Below, piece after piece: positions 1-8,699 of a stretch of 64,000 bases of DNA (the first letter of the stretch is position 1; every line of letters begins with the position of its first letter). The stretch is from Pseudorhodobacter turbinis (GTDB taxonomy: Bacteria; Pseudomonadota; Alphaproteobacteria; Rhodobacterales; Rhodobacteraceae). The stretch spans positions 1,302,001-1,366,000 of the forward strand of contig NZ_CP039964.1 in NCBI RefSeq assembly GCF_005234135.1. The letters run 5' to 3'. A program made the translations under genes and the position numbers. Below the pieces are notes generated by a model. That model was given only the letters and a program-made list of their open reading frames with translations, ran no database searches and was not told the origin of the DNA.

Positions 1-444
1 GGTGACATCCCCAGCAGCGATGGCGACAGCCCGGTCTTGCCGGAGTTGCTCGACCAGATCCCCGAGGGCGAAGTGATCGGCACGGTGACCGCAGATGGCG
101 CCTATGACACCCGCCGCTGCCACACGGCCATCATCGACCGCCAGGCCACGCCGATCATCCCCATCCGCAAGAATGGGCGGCCGTGGAAAGAGGATTGCCC
201 GGCGGCGATTGCGAGAAACGATACCCTGCGGGCCACTCGGCACTACGGCAGGGCGTTCTGGAAGCGCTGGACCGGATATCACGCACGAAGTCGGATCGAG
301 GCAAAGATGCGGTGCCTCAAGGCCTTTGGGGAGCGGATCGCCGCGAGAGACCCAGACCGGCAAACTGCCGAAATCCAAGTCCGCATCGCCCTCATAAACC
401 GCTTCAACGCACTCGGCACCGCCGAGATCGTTCGCGTGGCCTGA
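1..444 (+). CDS. IS5-family transposase, C-terminal part (cut by window edge)
   Basis: The frame is open from base 1. It covers the end of a DDE transposase of the IS5 family: ADGAYD contains the second catalytic Asp, and the later stretch HARSRIEAKMRC carries the conserved R and E of the Y-R-E signature. The N-terminal half lies outside the window. A matching N-terminal piece of the same protein type (starting MSKPSPARYRTTNW) is found on the minus strand at 44032-44217. The C-terminus looks complete. Whether the whole gene is intact cannot be seen. Confidence 0.8.
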   Translation, partial: GDIPSSDGDSPVLPELLDQIPEGEVIGTVTADGAYDTRRCHTAIIDRQATPIIPIRKNGRPWKEDCPAAIARNDTLRATRHYGRAFWKRWTGYHARSRIEAKMRCLKAFGERIAARDPDRQTAEIQVRIALINRFNALGTAEIVRVA

Positions 445-499
445 AGCCAACGAGGAAAGGGGAAGTCATGCCCTTAGGCTGCAGTTGCGCAACAATGCC
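1..499 (+). mobile_element. Right part of an IS5-type insertion sequence
   Basis: The window opens inside an insertion sequence. The transposase C-terminus ends at 444, and the element appears to end at 499 with a terminal repeat that reads GGCATTGTTGCGCAA on the minus strand. The same kind of end recurs at 25259 (GGCTCTGTTGCGCAAATC) and near 44280 on the minus strand, so fragments of this IS family lie at three places in the window. The thiX stop codon is only about 85 bases beyond the end of the element, so the insertion lies just downstream of the thiamin operon. Confidence 0.75.
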
Positions 500-584
500 G
501 TTTGCATGTGTGGCTCCTAATTTTTTGGAAAGCAGCGCAGGTCACCGAACCGATCGATAAAAGCTGCGAACCAGTTGGCGGGCT

Positions 585-1328
585 TCAAGAGACTTCCGAA
601 CGATCCAGTGTCCTTTCGCATAGCTTGTTTACGGCCGCATGCAGAAGTATTGTTAACACTGCCAGCACGATTAGAGCGGCAAACATGAGGTCGGTTTTGG
701 CACGTCCGTTGGCTAAAAGCATCAGATACCCCAATCCTTTCGAGGCTCCGACCCATTCGCCAATGATCGCACCAATCGGCGCATAAACAGCCGCCAACCG
801 CAGGCCAGATGCAAAGCCGGGTAAGGCCGCGGGCACCCGGATATGCCACATGATGCGCGCGGGGCTTGCGCCCATTACCTTAGCCAAACCGATCCAATCG
901 CGGTTCGTCCGCATAAGCGCGTCAAAAAAGGACGACGTCACCGGAAAGTAGATGATGATCAGGGCCATCGTGATCTTGGACCAAAGCCCGAATCCCAACC
1001 AAAGTGTCAAAATTGGCGCGAGTGCAAAGACAGGCACCGCTTGGCTGAACACCAAGATCGGCCGCACAAGCGCGCGGGCGGTTGGCCATGCGACCAGCGC
1101 GATTGCAGAAACAAACCCAAGTGCTGCGCCCAATGCGAGGCCGATCAACACTTCGATCATCGTGATGATAGCGTGCTCTGCCAACAGCGCGCGGCTTTCC
1201 CAAATTGTTTGTGCGACCAACGCGGGTGGCGGCAGAATGAAACGTGCGACATCCGTGCTCCAGATCACCATCTGCCACAGCGCCAACACCAGACAGGTTG
1301 CTGCAAGGCCTGCGCGCCAACCCGTCAC
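585..1328 (-). CDS. thiX: ABC transporter permease for thiamin precursor (ThiX-like)
   Basis: A 247-residue membrane protein of the binding-protein-dependent permease family with about six hydrophobic segments. An EAA-type loop lies around residues 150-170 (GASPARIMWHIRVPAALPG). It is the last gene of the thiamin operon and its ATG overlaps the stop of the preceding tenA paralogue (ATGA). Together with the ATPase at 1975 and the binding protein at 3338 it forms a ThiXYZ-type importer. That family is thought to import formyl-aminopyrimidine or another HMP precursor. The assignment as a pyrimidine-precursor permease rests on operon context. The permease fold itself is clear. Confidence 0.85.
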   Translation of the reverse strand: MTGWRAGLAATCLVLALWQMVIWSTDVARFILPPPALVAQTIWESRALLAEHAIITMIEVLIGLALGAALGFVSAIALVAWPTARALVRPILVFSQAVPVFALAPILTLWLGFGLWSKITMALIIIYFPVTSSFFDALMRTNRDWIGLAKVMGASPARIMWHIRVPAALPGFASGLRLAAVYAPIGAIIGEWVGASKGLGYLMLLANGRAKTDLMFAALIVLAVLTILLHAAVNKLCERTLDRSEVS

Positions 1329-1978
1329 TTGGCGACCGTAAAGCCAGCCCAGGATGCATCAAAGAACGCGCGTTCCAAGCGCACCGCTTGCGTGAAGGTC
1401 GCGGAGACTTCTGCGCGCGCAGTATCGTCCAGTGTTTCCCAAGCCGTATCGAGTTGGCCACGCAAATAGGCGACGACCTGCGTAAAGCCTTCGCCTGAGT
1501 GAAGCGTGATCCATTCACCGAACCAAAACGGCAAATCATCTGCTCGGCCCTCGAACGGCGTAGCCCAGTCGAGGTAAATCCATTCCGCAACCACGAGGAC
1601 CGAAAGCATGATCTCATACCGCCCAGAATGCCGTGCTTGATCCATCAGCTCTTGGAAGGCGCGCGTTTCCGGCGCGGGCTTGGCGGTTGATGTGACCTCA
1701 AGCGCCTCTAATGAGCGCAAAAAGTAAGTGTTCTCGGGGCCGCAAATCAAACCCAAAAACTGCGCTGCGGGAACCGCGTCTGCTAAGGTGGGCGCGTTTG
1801 CGACGGCAGATGCAAGAAGCCGCACAAAGCCTTCGACAAAGAGATAATCCTGTTGCAGATAACCTGCCATCTTTTCTTGGCTTAATGTGCCATCCGCCAA
1901 GGCATCGGTGAATGCGTGGTGCGTTGCGACCTTCCAGTCTTCAGCGGCAAGCAATTGTAGATAATGGGTGGCACTCAT
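1325..1978 (-). CDS. TenA/Thi-4 family protein lacking the active-site Cys (TenA_E-like)
   Basis: A 217-residue TenA-family helical protein. The family hydrolyses aminopyrimidines in thiamin salvage. The GYLQQDYLFV motif (about 39-48) carries the conserved substrate-binding Asp. At the position of the catalytic Cys of classical TenA (Cys137 of the second paralogue at 2673) this protein has Ala131 followed by Glu132 in VLVVAEWIYLDWA. This fits the TenA_E class, which uses Glu in place of Cys and has been linked to amidohydrolase or aminohydrolase steps on formylamino-pyrimidines. Its ATG overlaps the thiZ stop. Having both types in one operon suggests successive salvage steps; that is an inference. 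Confidence 0.85.
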   Translation of the reverse strand: MSATHYLQLLAAEDWKVATHHAFTDALADGTLSQEKMAGYLQQDYLFVEGFVRLLASAVANAPTLADAVPAAQFLGLICGPENTYFLRSLEALEVTSTAKPAPETRAFQELMDQARHSGRYEIMLSVLVVAEWIYLDWATPFEGRADDLPFWFGEWITLHSGEGFTQVVAYLRGQLDTAWETLDDTARAEVSATFTQAVRLERAFFDASWAGFTVAK

Positions 1979-2676
1979 GTCGGTCTCCGAAGTTGGTCAA
2001 AAAGATCTGTCTGCGCGCGCAGCACATCTGGGGCGCTTATATCGCGCGGGATGGGGCTTGTGGGGGCGGCGACGTCAACAAGCCCTGACGGCGTCATGAT
2101 AAGGATTGTCTGGCCCAATCGCGCCGCCTCATTCGGGTCATGCGTGACCAGCAACACGGTGCAGCCACTCAACAGCTCAGCAGTCAGTTCCTGCATTTGC
2201 GCACGGGTCAAAGCGTCGAGCGCCGAGAATGGTTCATCCAACAAGACAACCGCGCGATCTTCCATCAAAGTGCGCGCTAAAGCTACGCGTTGGCGTTGGC
2301 CACCTGACAGGGCGATGGGCAATTTTTCGGCATGATCCGCCAATCCAACCTGCGCCAGTCTATCACGGGCGCGGCCCTTGTCTGGGCGATCCCCCCGCAG
2401 ACGTGCGCCGACCAGTACGTTGTCCAATACGTTCAACCAAGGCAGCAACAAATCCTGCTGCGCCATCATCGCAACACGACCGGGATCGCTAAGGTATCCA
2501 GTAAAGGTAACGCCCTCTGCCAGACCGGCAAAGAGGCGCAAGACGGTGGATTTTCCCACCCCACTTGCCCCCAGAAGGCAGGTCCAGCTGTGCGGTGTCA
2601 GGGTCAGATCAAGCTGTGAGAAGATCGTCGTCCCCTCAATCGCCGCTGATCCTGTCATTCGCAGGGATTGGTTCAC
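1975..2676 (-). CDS. thiZ: ABC transporter ATP-binding protein (ThiZ-like)
   Basis: An ABC ATPase of the nitrate/taurine/pyrimidine-precursor subfamily. Walker A is GASGVGKST, the signature is LSGGQRQRVALA, Walker B is VVLLDEPFSALD, and a switch His occurs in LLVTHDPNEA. I place the start at a GTG (2676) that overlaps the stop of the upstream tenA as GTGA; an ATG at 2658 is the alternative. A longer reading frame upstream runs inside tenA and is unlikely. It should energise import with the permease at 585 and the binding protein at 3338. It is rather short (about 233 residues), which is usual for this subfamily. Confidence 0.88.
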   Translation of the reverse strand: MNQSLRMTGSAAIEGTTIFSQLDLTLTPHSWTCLLGASGVGKSTVLRLFAGLAEGVTFTGYLSDPGRVAMMAQQDLLLPWLNVLDNVLVGARLRGDRPDKGRARDRLAQVGLADHAEKLPIALSGGQRQRVALARTLMEDRAVVLLDEPFSALDALTRAQMQELTAELLSGCTVLLVTHDPNEAARLGQTILIMTPSGLVDVAAPTSPIPRDISAPDVLRAQTDLFDQLRRPT

Positions 2677-3341
2677 GGATCTAACCCCATGTCCCAAAAC
2701 CCAACTTCCAACTGTGTGGCCATCGCAAACCGCGCCTGAAGGGTGGTCCAACGTGGGCTGGCCGTCGGGTCATTGCCCAAACGCCGCGCAACGGCCCCGT
2801 CAATCAGCACGCCCACATCGTGGCAAACCTGCTGATATTCGGCGCTTGCATAGGTGTTGATCCACTCTGCGTAGGTGTCCGAGGTCTTGGTTGCTGCCAG
2901 ATGGCGACCAATTTCACCGTAGCCCATGACGCAGGGTGCCAAAGCAGCCAGCAAATCCAGTAGATCTCCAGAATGACCCGCGTCCAGAACATAGCGGGTG
3001 TAGGCTAGGTTCTCTTGGCGTTCCTGCGTGGCAAACAGTGTAGCCTCATCAATGCCGACTTTCGCGCAGGTCTTGATGTGCAGCGCGATCTCCCCGTTGA
3101 TCAGCCCGTTCACAGTGCCCGCAGCGAAGCGCATTTCCTCAACCGTATCGGCTTTGGTGATGGCCAAAGCCCAAGCTCGCGAAAAGTGGATCAGAAAGAC
3201 ATAATCCTGTTTGAGGTAGTGCAAGAAAGCGGCGTGCGGCAGGGTCCCGTCACCCAAACCCTGCACGAACTTATGGCGCGAATATGCTGGCCAGGCGGAC
3301 GTGTTATCGCGCCAGACCGTAAAGGTGTTGCCGTACGTCAT
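2673..3341 (-). CDS. tenA: Thiaminase II / aminopyrimidine aminohydrolase (TenA_C type)
   Basis: A 222-residue TenA with the classical active site. LAALAPCVMGYGEIG around residues 131-145 carries the nucleophilic Cys137, and KQDY (about 44-47) carries the substrate-binding Asp. The family converts amino-HMP and related thiamin breakdown products to HMP, which ThiD can use. It lies between thiY and thiZ, with the thiY stop overlapping its ATG. A second, Cys-less paralogue is two genes downstream. Function by homology is firm; the exact substrate is not visible. Confidence 0.9.
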   Translation of the reverse strand: MTYGNTFTVWRDNTSAWPAYSRHKFVQGLGDGTLPHAAFLHYLKQDYVFLIHFSRAWALAITKADTVEEMRFAAGTVNGLINGEIALHIKTCAKVGIDEATLFATQERQENLAYTRYVLDAGHSGDLLDLLAALAPCVMGYGEIGRHLAATKTSDTYAEWINTYASAEYQQVCHDVGVLIDGAVARRLGNDPTASPRWTTLQARFAMATQLEVGFWDMGLDP

Positions 3342-4273
3342 TCTGAACCAAGGTCGACGGCAAGTGCTGACACCGGTCGCGTGCCCTCTACAAGACCGCT
3401 CTCAGACAGGAAGGCTTCGAACCGCGTATAGCGACCTTCATCCAAGGCCTCGGGGCGCAGGGCGAAACGGGGCAGTGTATCAACCCATGCCTTTGCATTC
3501 AGCTCATCGTCCAGTTCAGGCGCATAGCCCTTGAACAGCTCCCATGATGCTTCTGGGTTGTTGATAATGTACTGCGCCGCCAGTTCTGTCGCACGCAGGA
3601 AGCGGCGGGTTTGATCCGTATCCATGCGGTCAGGGTTCGCCACATAGATCAATTCGTCATAGGTCGGTACGCCTTCTTCTTCGACGTAGAAACAGCGGCC
3701 TTCGACGCCTTCAATTTCCATCTGGTTCAACTCAAAATTACGGTAAGCGCCGATGACCGCATCGACCTGCCCCGACATCAAAGAGGGGCTAAGCGAGAAG
3801 TTCACATTGACCATCTCGACATCATCCAGCGTGACACCGTGGCGACCTAACATCGCCGATAAAACGGCTTCCTCGACACCGGCCACGGAAAAGCCGATTG
3901 TCCCGCCTTTCAGCTGGCTGATCTCTTGAATAGGGCCGTCTTTGAGAACCAGTAGACAGTTCAGCGGTGTCGCCACCAAAGTGCCAACCCGAGTAAGTGG
4001 CAGACCTTCTGCGACATGCAAATGCAGGCTTGGCTGATAGCTGACGGCGATATCGCCTTGGCCGGCCGCGACCAGTTTAGGCGGGGCGGACGGATCGGCG
4101 GGGGCGATGATCTCGACTTCAAGCCCTTGATCGGCGAAATAGCCCAGCTCTTCGGCCACGATGATTGGTCCGTGATCGGGGTTGATAAACCAGTCCAATA
4201 GCAAGGTCATCTTGTCTTGCGCCAAGGCAGGTGTAGCGATCAATATTGCCGCTGCGGTGATGAGGTGTTTCAT
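3338..4273 (-). CDS. thiY: Periplasmic thiamin-precursor binding protein (ThiY-like)
   Basis: A 311-residue NMT1/THI5-like binding protein. I choose the ATG at 4273: it is preceded by AAGGA at a good distance and begins a signal peptide (MKHLITAAAILIATPALAQ). A longer frame upstream would add about 55 residues with no sense as a leader. The mature protein starts DKMTLLLDWFINPDHGP, typical of the ThiY/THI5-like family that binds formylaminopyrimidine or HMP in the periplasm. It lies ten bases after thiF and overlaps the first tenA. It is the receptor of the importer formed with ThiX and ThiZ. Confidence 0.9.
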   Translation of the reverse strand: MKHLITAAAILIATPALAQDKMTLLLDWFINPDHGPIIVAEELGYFADQGLEVEIIAPADPSAPPKLVAAGQGDIAVSYQPSLHLHVAEGLPLTRVGTLVATPLNCLLVLKDGPIQEISQLKGGTIGFSVAGVEEAVLSAMLGRHGVTLDDVEMVNVNFSLSPSLMSGQVDAVIGAYRNFELNQMEIEGVEGRCFYVEEEGVPTYDELIYVANPDRMDTDQTRRFLRATELAAQYIINNPEASWELFKGYAPELDDELNAKAWVDTLPRFALRPEALDEGRYTRFEAFLSESGLVEGTRPVSALAVDLGSE

Positions 4274-4283
4274 ATGGGTTTCC

Positions 4284-5240
4284 TTACCCTCCGAGAGCGA
4301 GAAGTTTGATCTCACCCTGCCAGTGTTGTGAAAGCCGGTCAGCCGCCTGCCAGGCGCGAAGGCCCGACCGACACGCCAGAACGGCACGTTGGTTATCATG
4401 TGGTGTGGGTCCATGTGGTCCAAAGTCGGACACAACATAACGGGTTGCTTGCGGCAGATCCGGTCCCTGTTCGCCGCTCGCGCGCAGGTCGATCAGGAAA
4501 TCAGTCGCGGCAATATCATTAGCGGCGATAAAGGCAGGATTGGGACGCGGGTCAGGTGCCATGTCAAAACGGAACCCGCCAAACCTGAGCGTGCGGGCAT
4601 CATAGGTCACAAGCTGTCCCAAACTTTGGGTGTCACCGGTCAAGATCGCCATGGCCATCTGTGCTTGCAGGCTGCCAATGACACCAACGCTTGGCCCCAG
4701 AACACCATCTGTGTCGCAAGACCCAAGCTGATCTGGCAGATCAGGAAAGACAGCGCGCAGCCCTGGTTTACGCCCGCAAAAACCACCTACATAGCCGTCC
4801 CGACCGACCACGCTGGCGCTGACAAGGGGTTGGCCTGTTTCAAGGCAATGATCAGACGCGATATAGCTGACAGCGAAGCTGTCTGCACAATCAAGGATCA
4901 GTGTCATGCCCGCACAAAGTGCTTTAATGTTGGCAGGATCGACGCGTTGTTGCACCGGCTCCATGGTCGTGTCGGGGTTCAATGCCGCCATTGTTTGCGC
5001 GATCACATCGACCTTCGGCAGGCCGATGTCCGCCTCGCGAAACAACGTTTGTCGGTGCAGGTTGGACAGGCTCACGCCATCTGCATCTGCGATACGGATA
5101 TGACCAACGCCCGCGCCGACCAGATACTGCATCACAGGTGCGGCCAATCCTCCGGCACCGATGACAAGGACCGATGCCCCGGCCAACTGATTTTGCGCGG
5201 CGTCACCTAGGACCGCTGTTTGTCGAACATATCGGTTCAC
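4284..5240 (-). CDS. thiF: ThiF-type sulfur carrier adenylyltransferase with C-terminal rhodanese-like domain
   Basis: A 318-residue E1-like enzyme that adenylates the C-terminus of ThiS. The nucleotide loop [12 protein letters not shown] lies at 25-36, and the conserved [13 protein letters not shown] lies at 52-64. Cys175, in [14 protein letters not shown], is the likely catalytic or sulfur-relay Cys. The paired CxxC zinc motifs of many ThiF/MoeB proteins are missing. Residues from about 244 form a rhodanese-like tail with Cys290 in [10 protein letters not shown], so it may also carry the persulfide. It overlaps thiE by ATGA. It is placed in the thiazole branch; this fusion suggests it can do both activation and sulfur transfer. 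Confidence 0.88.
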   Translation of the reverse strand: MNRYVRQTAVLGDAAQNQLAGASVLVIGAGGLAAPVMQYLVGAGVGHIRIADADGVSLSNLHRQTLFREADIGLPKVDVIAQTMAALNPDTTMEPVQQRVDPANIKALCAGMTLILDCADSFAVSYIASDHCLETGQPLVSASVVGRDGYVGGFCGRKPGLRAVFPDLPDQLGSCDTDGVLGPSVGVIGSLQAQMAMAILTGDTQSLGQLVTYDARTLRFGGFRFDMAPDPRPNPAFIAANDIAATDFLIDLRASGEQGPDLPQATRYVVSDFGPHGPTPHDNQRAVLACRSGLRAWQAADRLSQHWQGEIKLLALGG

Positions 5241-5833
5241 GCGCAGGCCTCAAGCCATGCCCTGACGCGGCCCTCTGGGTCGTCGTGGAGCGTAATATCA
5301 GTGACAGCAGAGATGATATCGGCCCCAGCAGCAAAAGCACCCGGCGCGCGTTCTGTGGTCATGCCACCAATCGCGATGAGGGGGGTATCCCCGACAAGAT
5401 CCTTCCAAACGCTCAGCTTTTCAACGCCCTGTTGGTGCCATTTCATCTTTTTCAGAATGGTCGGATAGATCGGGCCGAGGGCAATATAATCTGGCGCAAG
5501 TGCAAGCGCGCGGGCCAGTTCGGCCTTGTCATGGGTCGAGATGCCAAGCTTAAGGCTCGCCGCACGAATTGCATCCACATCTGCATCATCAAGGTCCTCT
5601 TGTCCCAGATGCACCCAGTCGCACCCCAAGTCGATTGCCAGTTGCCAGTGGTCATTGACCACCAGCACCGCATCATGGGCCGCGCACAAATCACGGGCCT
5701 CGGTTAATTGGGCGCGCAGATCGTCTTGGGATTTGTCTTTGAGGCGCATTTGCACCAGCTTTACACCCAAAGGCAGCATGCGCCGCAGCCAGACCACATC
5801 ATCAAAAATCGGGTAAAAGCGGGGCAGAGTCAT
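5237..5833 (-). CDS. thiE: Thiamine-phosphate synthase
   Basis: A 198-residue TIM-barrel enzyme that joins HMP-PP and thiazole phosphate to give thiamin monophosphate. Recognisable elements are [26 protein letters not shown] (about 55-80, with the DVHLGQ-type loop), the GISTHD motif, IALGPIYPT, and the phosphate-binding [11 protein letters not shown] followed by GADIISAV. Its length is typical. It overlaps thiG upstream and thiF downstream by ATGA, so it is probably translationally coupled. I see nothing unusual. Confidence 0.93.
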   Translation of the reverse strand: MTLPRFYPIFDDVVWLRRMLPLGVKLVQMRLKDKSQDDLRAQLTEARDLCAAHDAVLVVNDHWQLAIDLGCDWVHLGQEDLDDADVDAIRAASLKLGISTHDKAELARALALAPDYIALGPIYPTILKKMKWHQQGVEKLSVWKDLVGDTPLIAIGGMTTERAPGAFAAGADIISAVTDITLHDDPEGRVRAWLEACA

Positions 5834-6600
5834 AACGTGGCCTTTCCAAAAACGGGTGTCGACGGGGCGGCCATATCGCGGGCATCCATAGGGTCCGCTT
5901 GGGCGGCCAGTGCGCCGGCTTCAACCGCAAGCGCAAAGGCTTGGGCCATCGCGACGGGATCACCGGCTTTTGCGACGGCGGTGTTCAATAAAACGGCGTC
6001 ATACCCCAGCTCCATCGCTTGCGCCGCGTGCGAGGGCAGGCCCAGCCCGGCATCAACAACCAGTGGAATATTTGGAAAATGGGCGCGCAGACTGCGCAGA
6101 CCGTAAATATTATTCAGGCCCCGTCCGGTGCCAATAGGCGCGCCCCATGGCATCAAGACCTTGCAACCGACCTCAACCAGCCGTTCGCACAGCACCAGAT
6201 CCTCGGTGCAATAAGGAAAGACCTCAAACCCGTCCTCGGTCAGTTGCGCGGCGGCATCGACCAGCCCAAAGGGGTCGGGTTGCAAAGTATCTGCGTGACC
6301 GATGACCTCAAGTTTGATCCAGTTGGTATCAAACAGCTCACGCGCCATTTGTGCAGTGGTCACCGCCTCGCGCGCTGAATAGCAACCGGCGGTGTTGGGA
6401 AGGATCGACACCCCCAAATCCCGTATCAACGTCCAGAAATCCTGCCCCGCCTGATCGCCACCCGCTTCGCGCCGCACGGACACCGTTGCGATGCCCGCGC
6501 CGGAACGGCGAAAGGCATCTGCCAGAATTGCGGGTGACGGATATTGCGCGGTGCCCAGCATCAATTGGGATGTCACTTCGGTGCCGTAGAATGTCGGCAT
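5830..6600 (-). CDS. thiG: Thiazole synthase
   Basis: A 256-residue TIM barrel that builds the thiazole phosphate of thiamin from DXP, dehydroglycine and ThiS thiocarboxylate. Lys96, in NWIKLEVIG, is the expected Schiff-base lysine. [13 protein letters not shown] (about 69-80), [13 protein letters not shown] and the phosphate-binding [12 protein letters not shown] are all present. The glycine oxidase gene thiO, ThiS and ThiF lie beside it, so dehydroglycine should come from the oxygen-dependent ThiO route rather than from ThiH. It lies one base after thiS. Confidence 0.95.
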   Translation of the reverse strand: MPTFYGTEVTSQLMLGTAQYPSPAILADAFRRSGAGIATVSVRREAGGDQAGQDFWTLIRDLGVSILPNTAGCYSAREAVTTAQMARELFDTNWIKLEVIGHADTLQPDPFGLVDAAAQLTEDGFEVFPYCTEDLVLCERLVEVGCKVLMPWGAPIGTGRGLNNIYGLRSLRAHFPNIPLVVDAGLGLPSHAAQAMELGYDAVLLNTAVAKAGDPVAMAQAFALAVEAGALAAQADPMDARDMAAPSTPVFGKATL

Positions 6601-6601
6601 A

Positions 6602-6799
6602 TTATCCTCCTTGCCGGGGTGCTACGATTTCAACGCGATCCCCGTCTTGCAGCGTGTGATCTGCGCGCTGATGTTTGGGCACAAAAGCCTCATTGACTGA
6701 GGTGGCAACTTTGGCCTCGCCTTTTCCAAGGGTATCCAACAGCGCTGCCAGCGTGGGCGCACTGGTCTCGTGTGCTTCACCGTTCACGATGATCTTCAT
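6602..6799 (-). CDS. thiS: Sulfur carrier protein ThiS
   Basis: A 65-residue beta-grasp protein ending in QGG. Its C-terminal Gly-Gly is adenylated by ThiF and turned into the thiocarboxylate that donates sulfur to Thi[12 protein letters not shown] at the start and VNEAFVP in the middle are typical. Its start overlaps the end of thiO by 23 bases, and its stop lies one base before thiG. Confidence 0.93.
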   Translation of the reverse strand: MKIIVNGEAHETSAPTLAALLDTLGKGEAKVATSVNEAFVPKHQRADHTLQDGDRVEIVAPRQGG

Positions 6800-7757
6800 A
6801 CCAAACCTCCGGTATTTTGCCTTCCAACACGAGGTCCGCCGTCATCTGCGCCACCGCAGGTGCAAGCAGAAACCCGTGCCGAAAAAGGCCGTTTGCATAA
6901 ATACGTTCACCAATCCGGCGAATGCGCGGTTGATTGTCGGGAAAGGCAGGCCGCGCATCAACGCCGATTTCCAACAGCTCTGCCTCACCAAAAGCGGGGT
7001 GCAGCGCGTAGGCGGCATTCATCAGCTCCATGACCGACCGCAACGTCGCACGGCCCCGTTCGCTGGTCTCGATCTGTGTCGCCCCCAACATGAAAACACC
7101 ATCGCCACGGGGCACGACATAAAGTGGAAACCGCGGATGAAGGAGGCGGACAGGGCGCGACAGGGTAACGTCAGGGCTGCGGATGACAAGCATCTCGCCC
7201 TTCACACCGCGTAAATCACGAAGCGTATCGCGCGCGACAAGCCCACGGCAATCGATCACCTGACCCGCGATATCACCGCCAAAGCGGACGCCCCTTTGCG
7301 ACAGCCGCTCGTGCAATGCGGTCAGGGTTGCACGGGGATCAAGATGTCCCTCGTCAGGTAAAAACAACGCCTTAGAATAGCGTTCGGCCAGATGGGGTTC
7401 TAAAGCGCCGATCTGTGCCTTGGAAAGGGTTTGTCCGTTCGGCGCGCGGCGTGCAAAAGTCGTCAAGTCACTTTGATCGCGACCCAGTGCCACAACAATG
7501 GTCCCTTCGTGGTGGACGGTTCCGCCTTGGCTTTCCCACCATGCCGCGGCCTTACGACCTTGCCGCACGATTTCAGGTTCCGCACTCACCCCTTCGCAAT
7601 CAGGGGCCAACATACCACCTGCCCACCATGAACAGGCATGATCCCCGGGCGCGCCATTTGGGTCAATCACAGTCACCTGCGCACCGCGTGAGGACAGCTC
7701 TGCCGCCATGGCCAGACCGCAGACGCCGCCGCCGATGATGGTGCAAATGTCGCTCAT
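6777..7757 (-). CDS. thiO: Glycine oxidase ThiO
   Basis: An FAD-dependent amine oxidase of about 326 residues of the DAO family. The dinucleotide-binding motif is TIIGGGVCGLAMA at the N-terminus. WWAGGMLAP is the family-typical stretch, and a C-terminal NGLFRHGFLLAPAVA contacts FAD. It oxidises glycine to iminoglycine for ThiG. I choose the ATG at 7757 because it overlaps the thiD stop as ATGA; an ATG two codons upstream is also possible. Its end overlaps thiS. Confidence 0.92.
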   Translation of the reverse strand: MSDICTIIGGGVCGLAMAAELSSRGAQVTVIDPNGAPGDHACSWWAGGMLAPDCEGVSAEPEIVRQGRKAAAWWESQGGTVHHEGTIVVALGRDQSDLTTFARRAPNGQTLSKAQIGALEPHLAERYSKALFLPDEGHLDPRATLTALHERLSQRGVRFGGDIAGQVIDCRGLVARDTLRDLRGVKGEMLVIRSPDVTLSRPVRLLHPRFPLYVVPRGDGVFMLGATQIETSERGRATLRSVMELMNAAYALHPAFGEAELLEIGVDARPAFPDNQPRIRRIGERIYANGLFRHGFLLAPAVAQMTADLVLEGKIPEVWYEDHRER

Positions 7758-8533
7758 GTCCAAAACGCGTGAAAGTGATGAACAGGCCCGTGACCCTGTC
7801 CGACGTGCAATTTATCGGCCTGCAAGATCGCTTGATGCAGCCACGCATGCGCACGCGATACGGCATCGTTCAACGCCATTCCTTGGGCCAAACCCGCCGC
7901 AATTGCAGAGGAATAGGAACATCCAGTTCCATGGGTATTGCGCGTGTTCACACGCTGTGCAGAAAATTCATGTCTCCCCGTTGGCGACACCAGATGATCG
8001 GTGCAGACCTCACCGTCTGCGTGCCCGCCCTTCATCAAAACCGCGCCGACACCGAGGTGTAAAAGCGCCTTTGCCTGCGCGTGTAGAGATCCATCGCCCA
8101 CCAGTTTTGCGGCTTCCGGTAGGTTGGGTGTTAACAATGTTGCGCGCCTAAAGAGCGATGACTTCAACGCGGCGATGGCACTGTCTTCCAGCAGCGTATC
8201 ACCCGATTTTGCAACCATCACCGGATCGAGCACAATCGGACCTTCATAGCCATTCAGGGCGTCGGCCACCGCCTCAATCAGCGACGGTGTCCCCAGCATC
8301 CCGATCTTGATCGCATCAATCCGAATGTCATCCAGAACAGTTTTGATCTGCGCTACGACAACATCATCCGGAATCGGATGAATGGCTGTGACAGCTTTGG
8401 TGTTCTGTGCCGTAACCGCAGTCACAACAGAGGCACCATAAATTCCCATTGCCGAAAATGCTTTGAGATCTGCCTGAATCCCGGCACCACCACCGGAATC
8501 AGAACCAGCTATCGTTAACGCGTTGGCCACCAT
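7754..8533 (-). CDS. thiD: Hydroxymethylpyrimidine kinase / HMP-phosphate kinase
   Basis: A 259-residue ribokinase-fold enzyme that phosphorylates HMP twice. LTIAGSDSGGGAGIQADLK at the start is the substrate loop. DPVMVAKSG and the C-terminal NTHGTGCSYSSAIAAGLA, with the catalytic anion hole and Asp/Cys region, are typical. I choose the ATG at 8533, preceded by AAGGGA. An upstream extension would run into the riboswitch. It is the first gene of the operon. No thiC is present in the window, so HMP would come from salvage, or from a thiC elsewhere. Confidence 0.93.
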   Translation of the reverse strand: MVANALTIAGSDSGGGAGIQADLKAFSAMGIYGASVVTAVTAQNTKAVTAIHPIPDDVVVAQIKTVLDDIRIDAIKIGMLGTPSLIEAVADALNGYEGPIVLDPVMVAKSGDTLLEDSAIAALKSSLFRRATLLTPNLPEAAKLVGDGSLHAQAKALLHLGVGAVLMKGGHADGEVCTDHLVSPTGRHEFSAQRVNTRNTHGTGCSYSSAIAAGLAQGMALNDAVSRAHAWLHQAILQADKLHVGQGHGPVHHFHAFWT

Positions 8534-8603
8534 GCAATCGTCCCTTGTTTCAGGGGGCAGGATGCAACGGGTGTAGACCAGAACGGACGCAAGGTCCGCC
8601 AAC

Positions 8604-8684
8604 TGTTCCCTCCGCCGGTCCTAACCGGTTCAGGTTCAATGGGTTCGCAGCTTGTGCATCTCAGCCCGGAAACGGGCACCCCAA
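8604..8684 (-). promoter_or_regulatory. TPP riboswitch (THI element)
   Basis: On the minus strand the leader reads GGGGTGCCCG, then CGGGCTGAGATG, then ACCCATTGAACCTGA, then CCGGTTAGGACCGG, and ends GGAGGGAA. These are the conserved blocks of the thiamin pyrophosphate riboswitch in order, including the CTGAGA pyrimidine-sensing loop and the GAACCTGAnC loop. It lies about 70 bases upstream of the thiD start. A CCCCCT/AAGGG pairing just before thiD could hide the ribosome-binding site, so control at translation initiation is plausible. The whole operon should be switched off by TPP. Confidence 0.95.
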
Positions 8685-8699
8685 CAGATTTCAAACAGA

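Noticed and set aside
3338..4438. Long frame giving a 366-residue version of ThiY
   Set aside because: The first 55 residues have no leader character and run into thiF; ATG 4273 has a ribosome site and starts a signal peptide.
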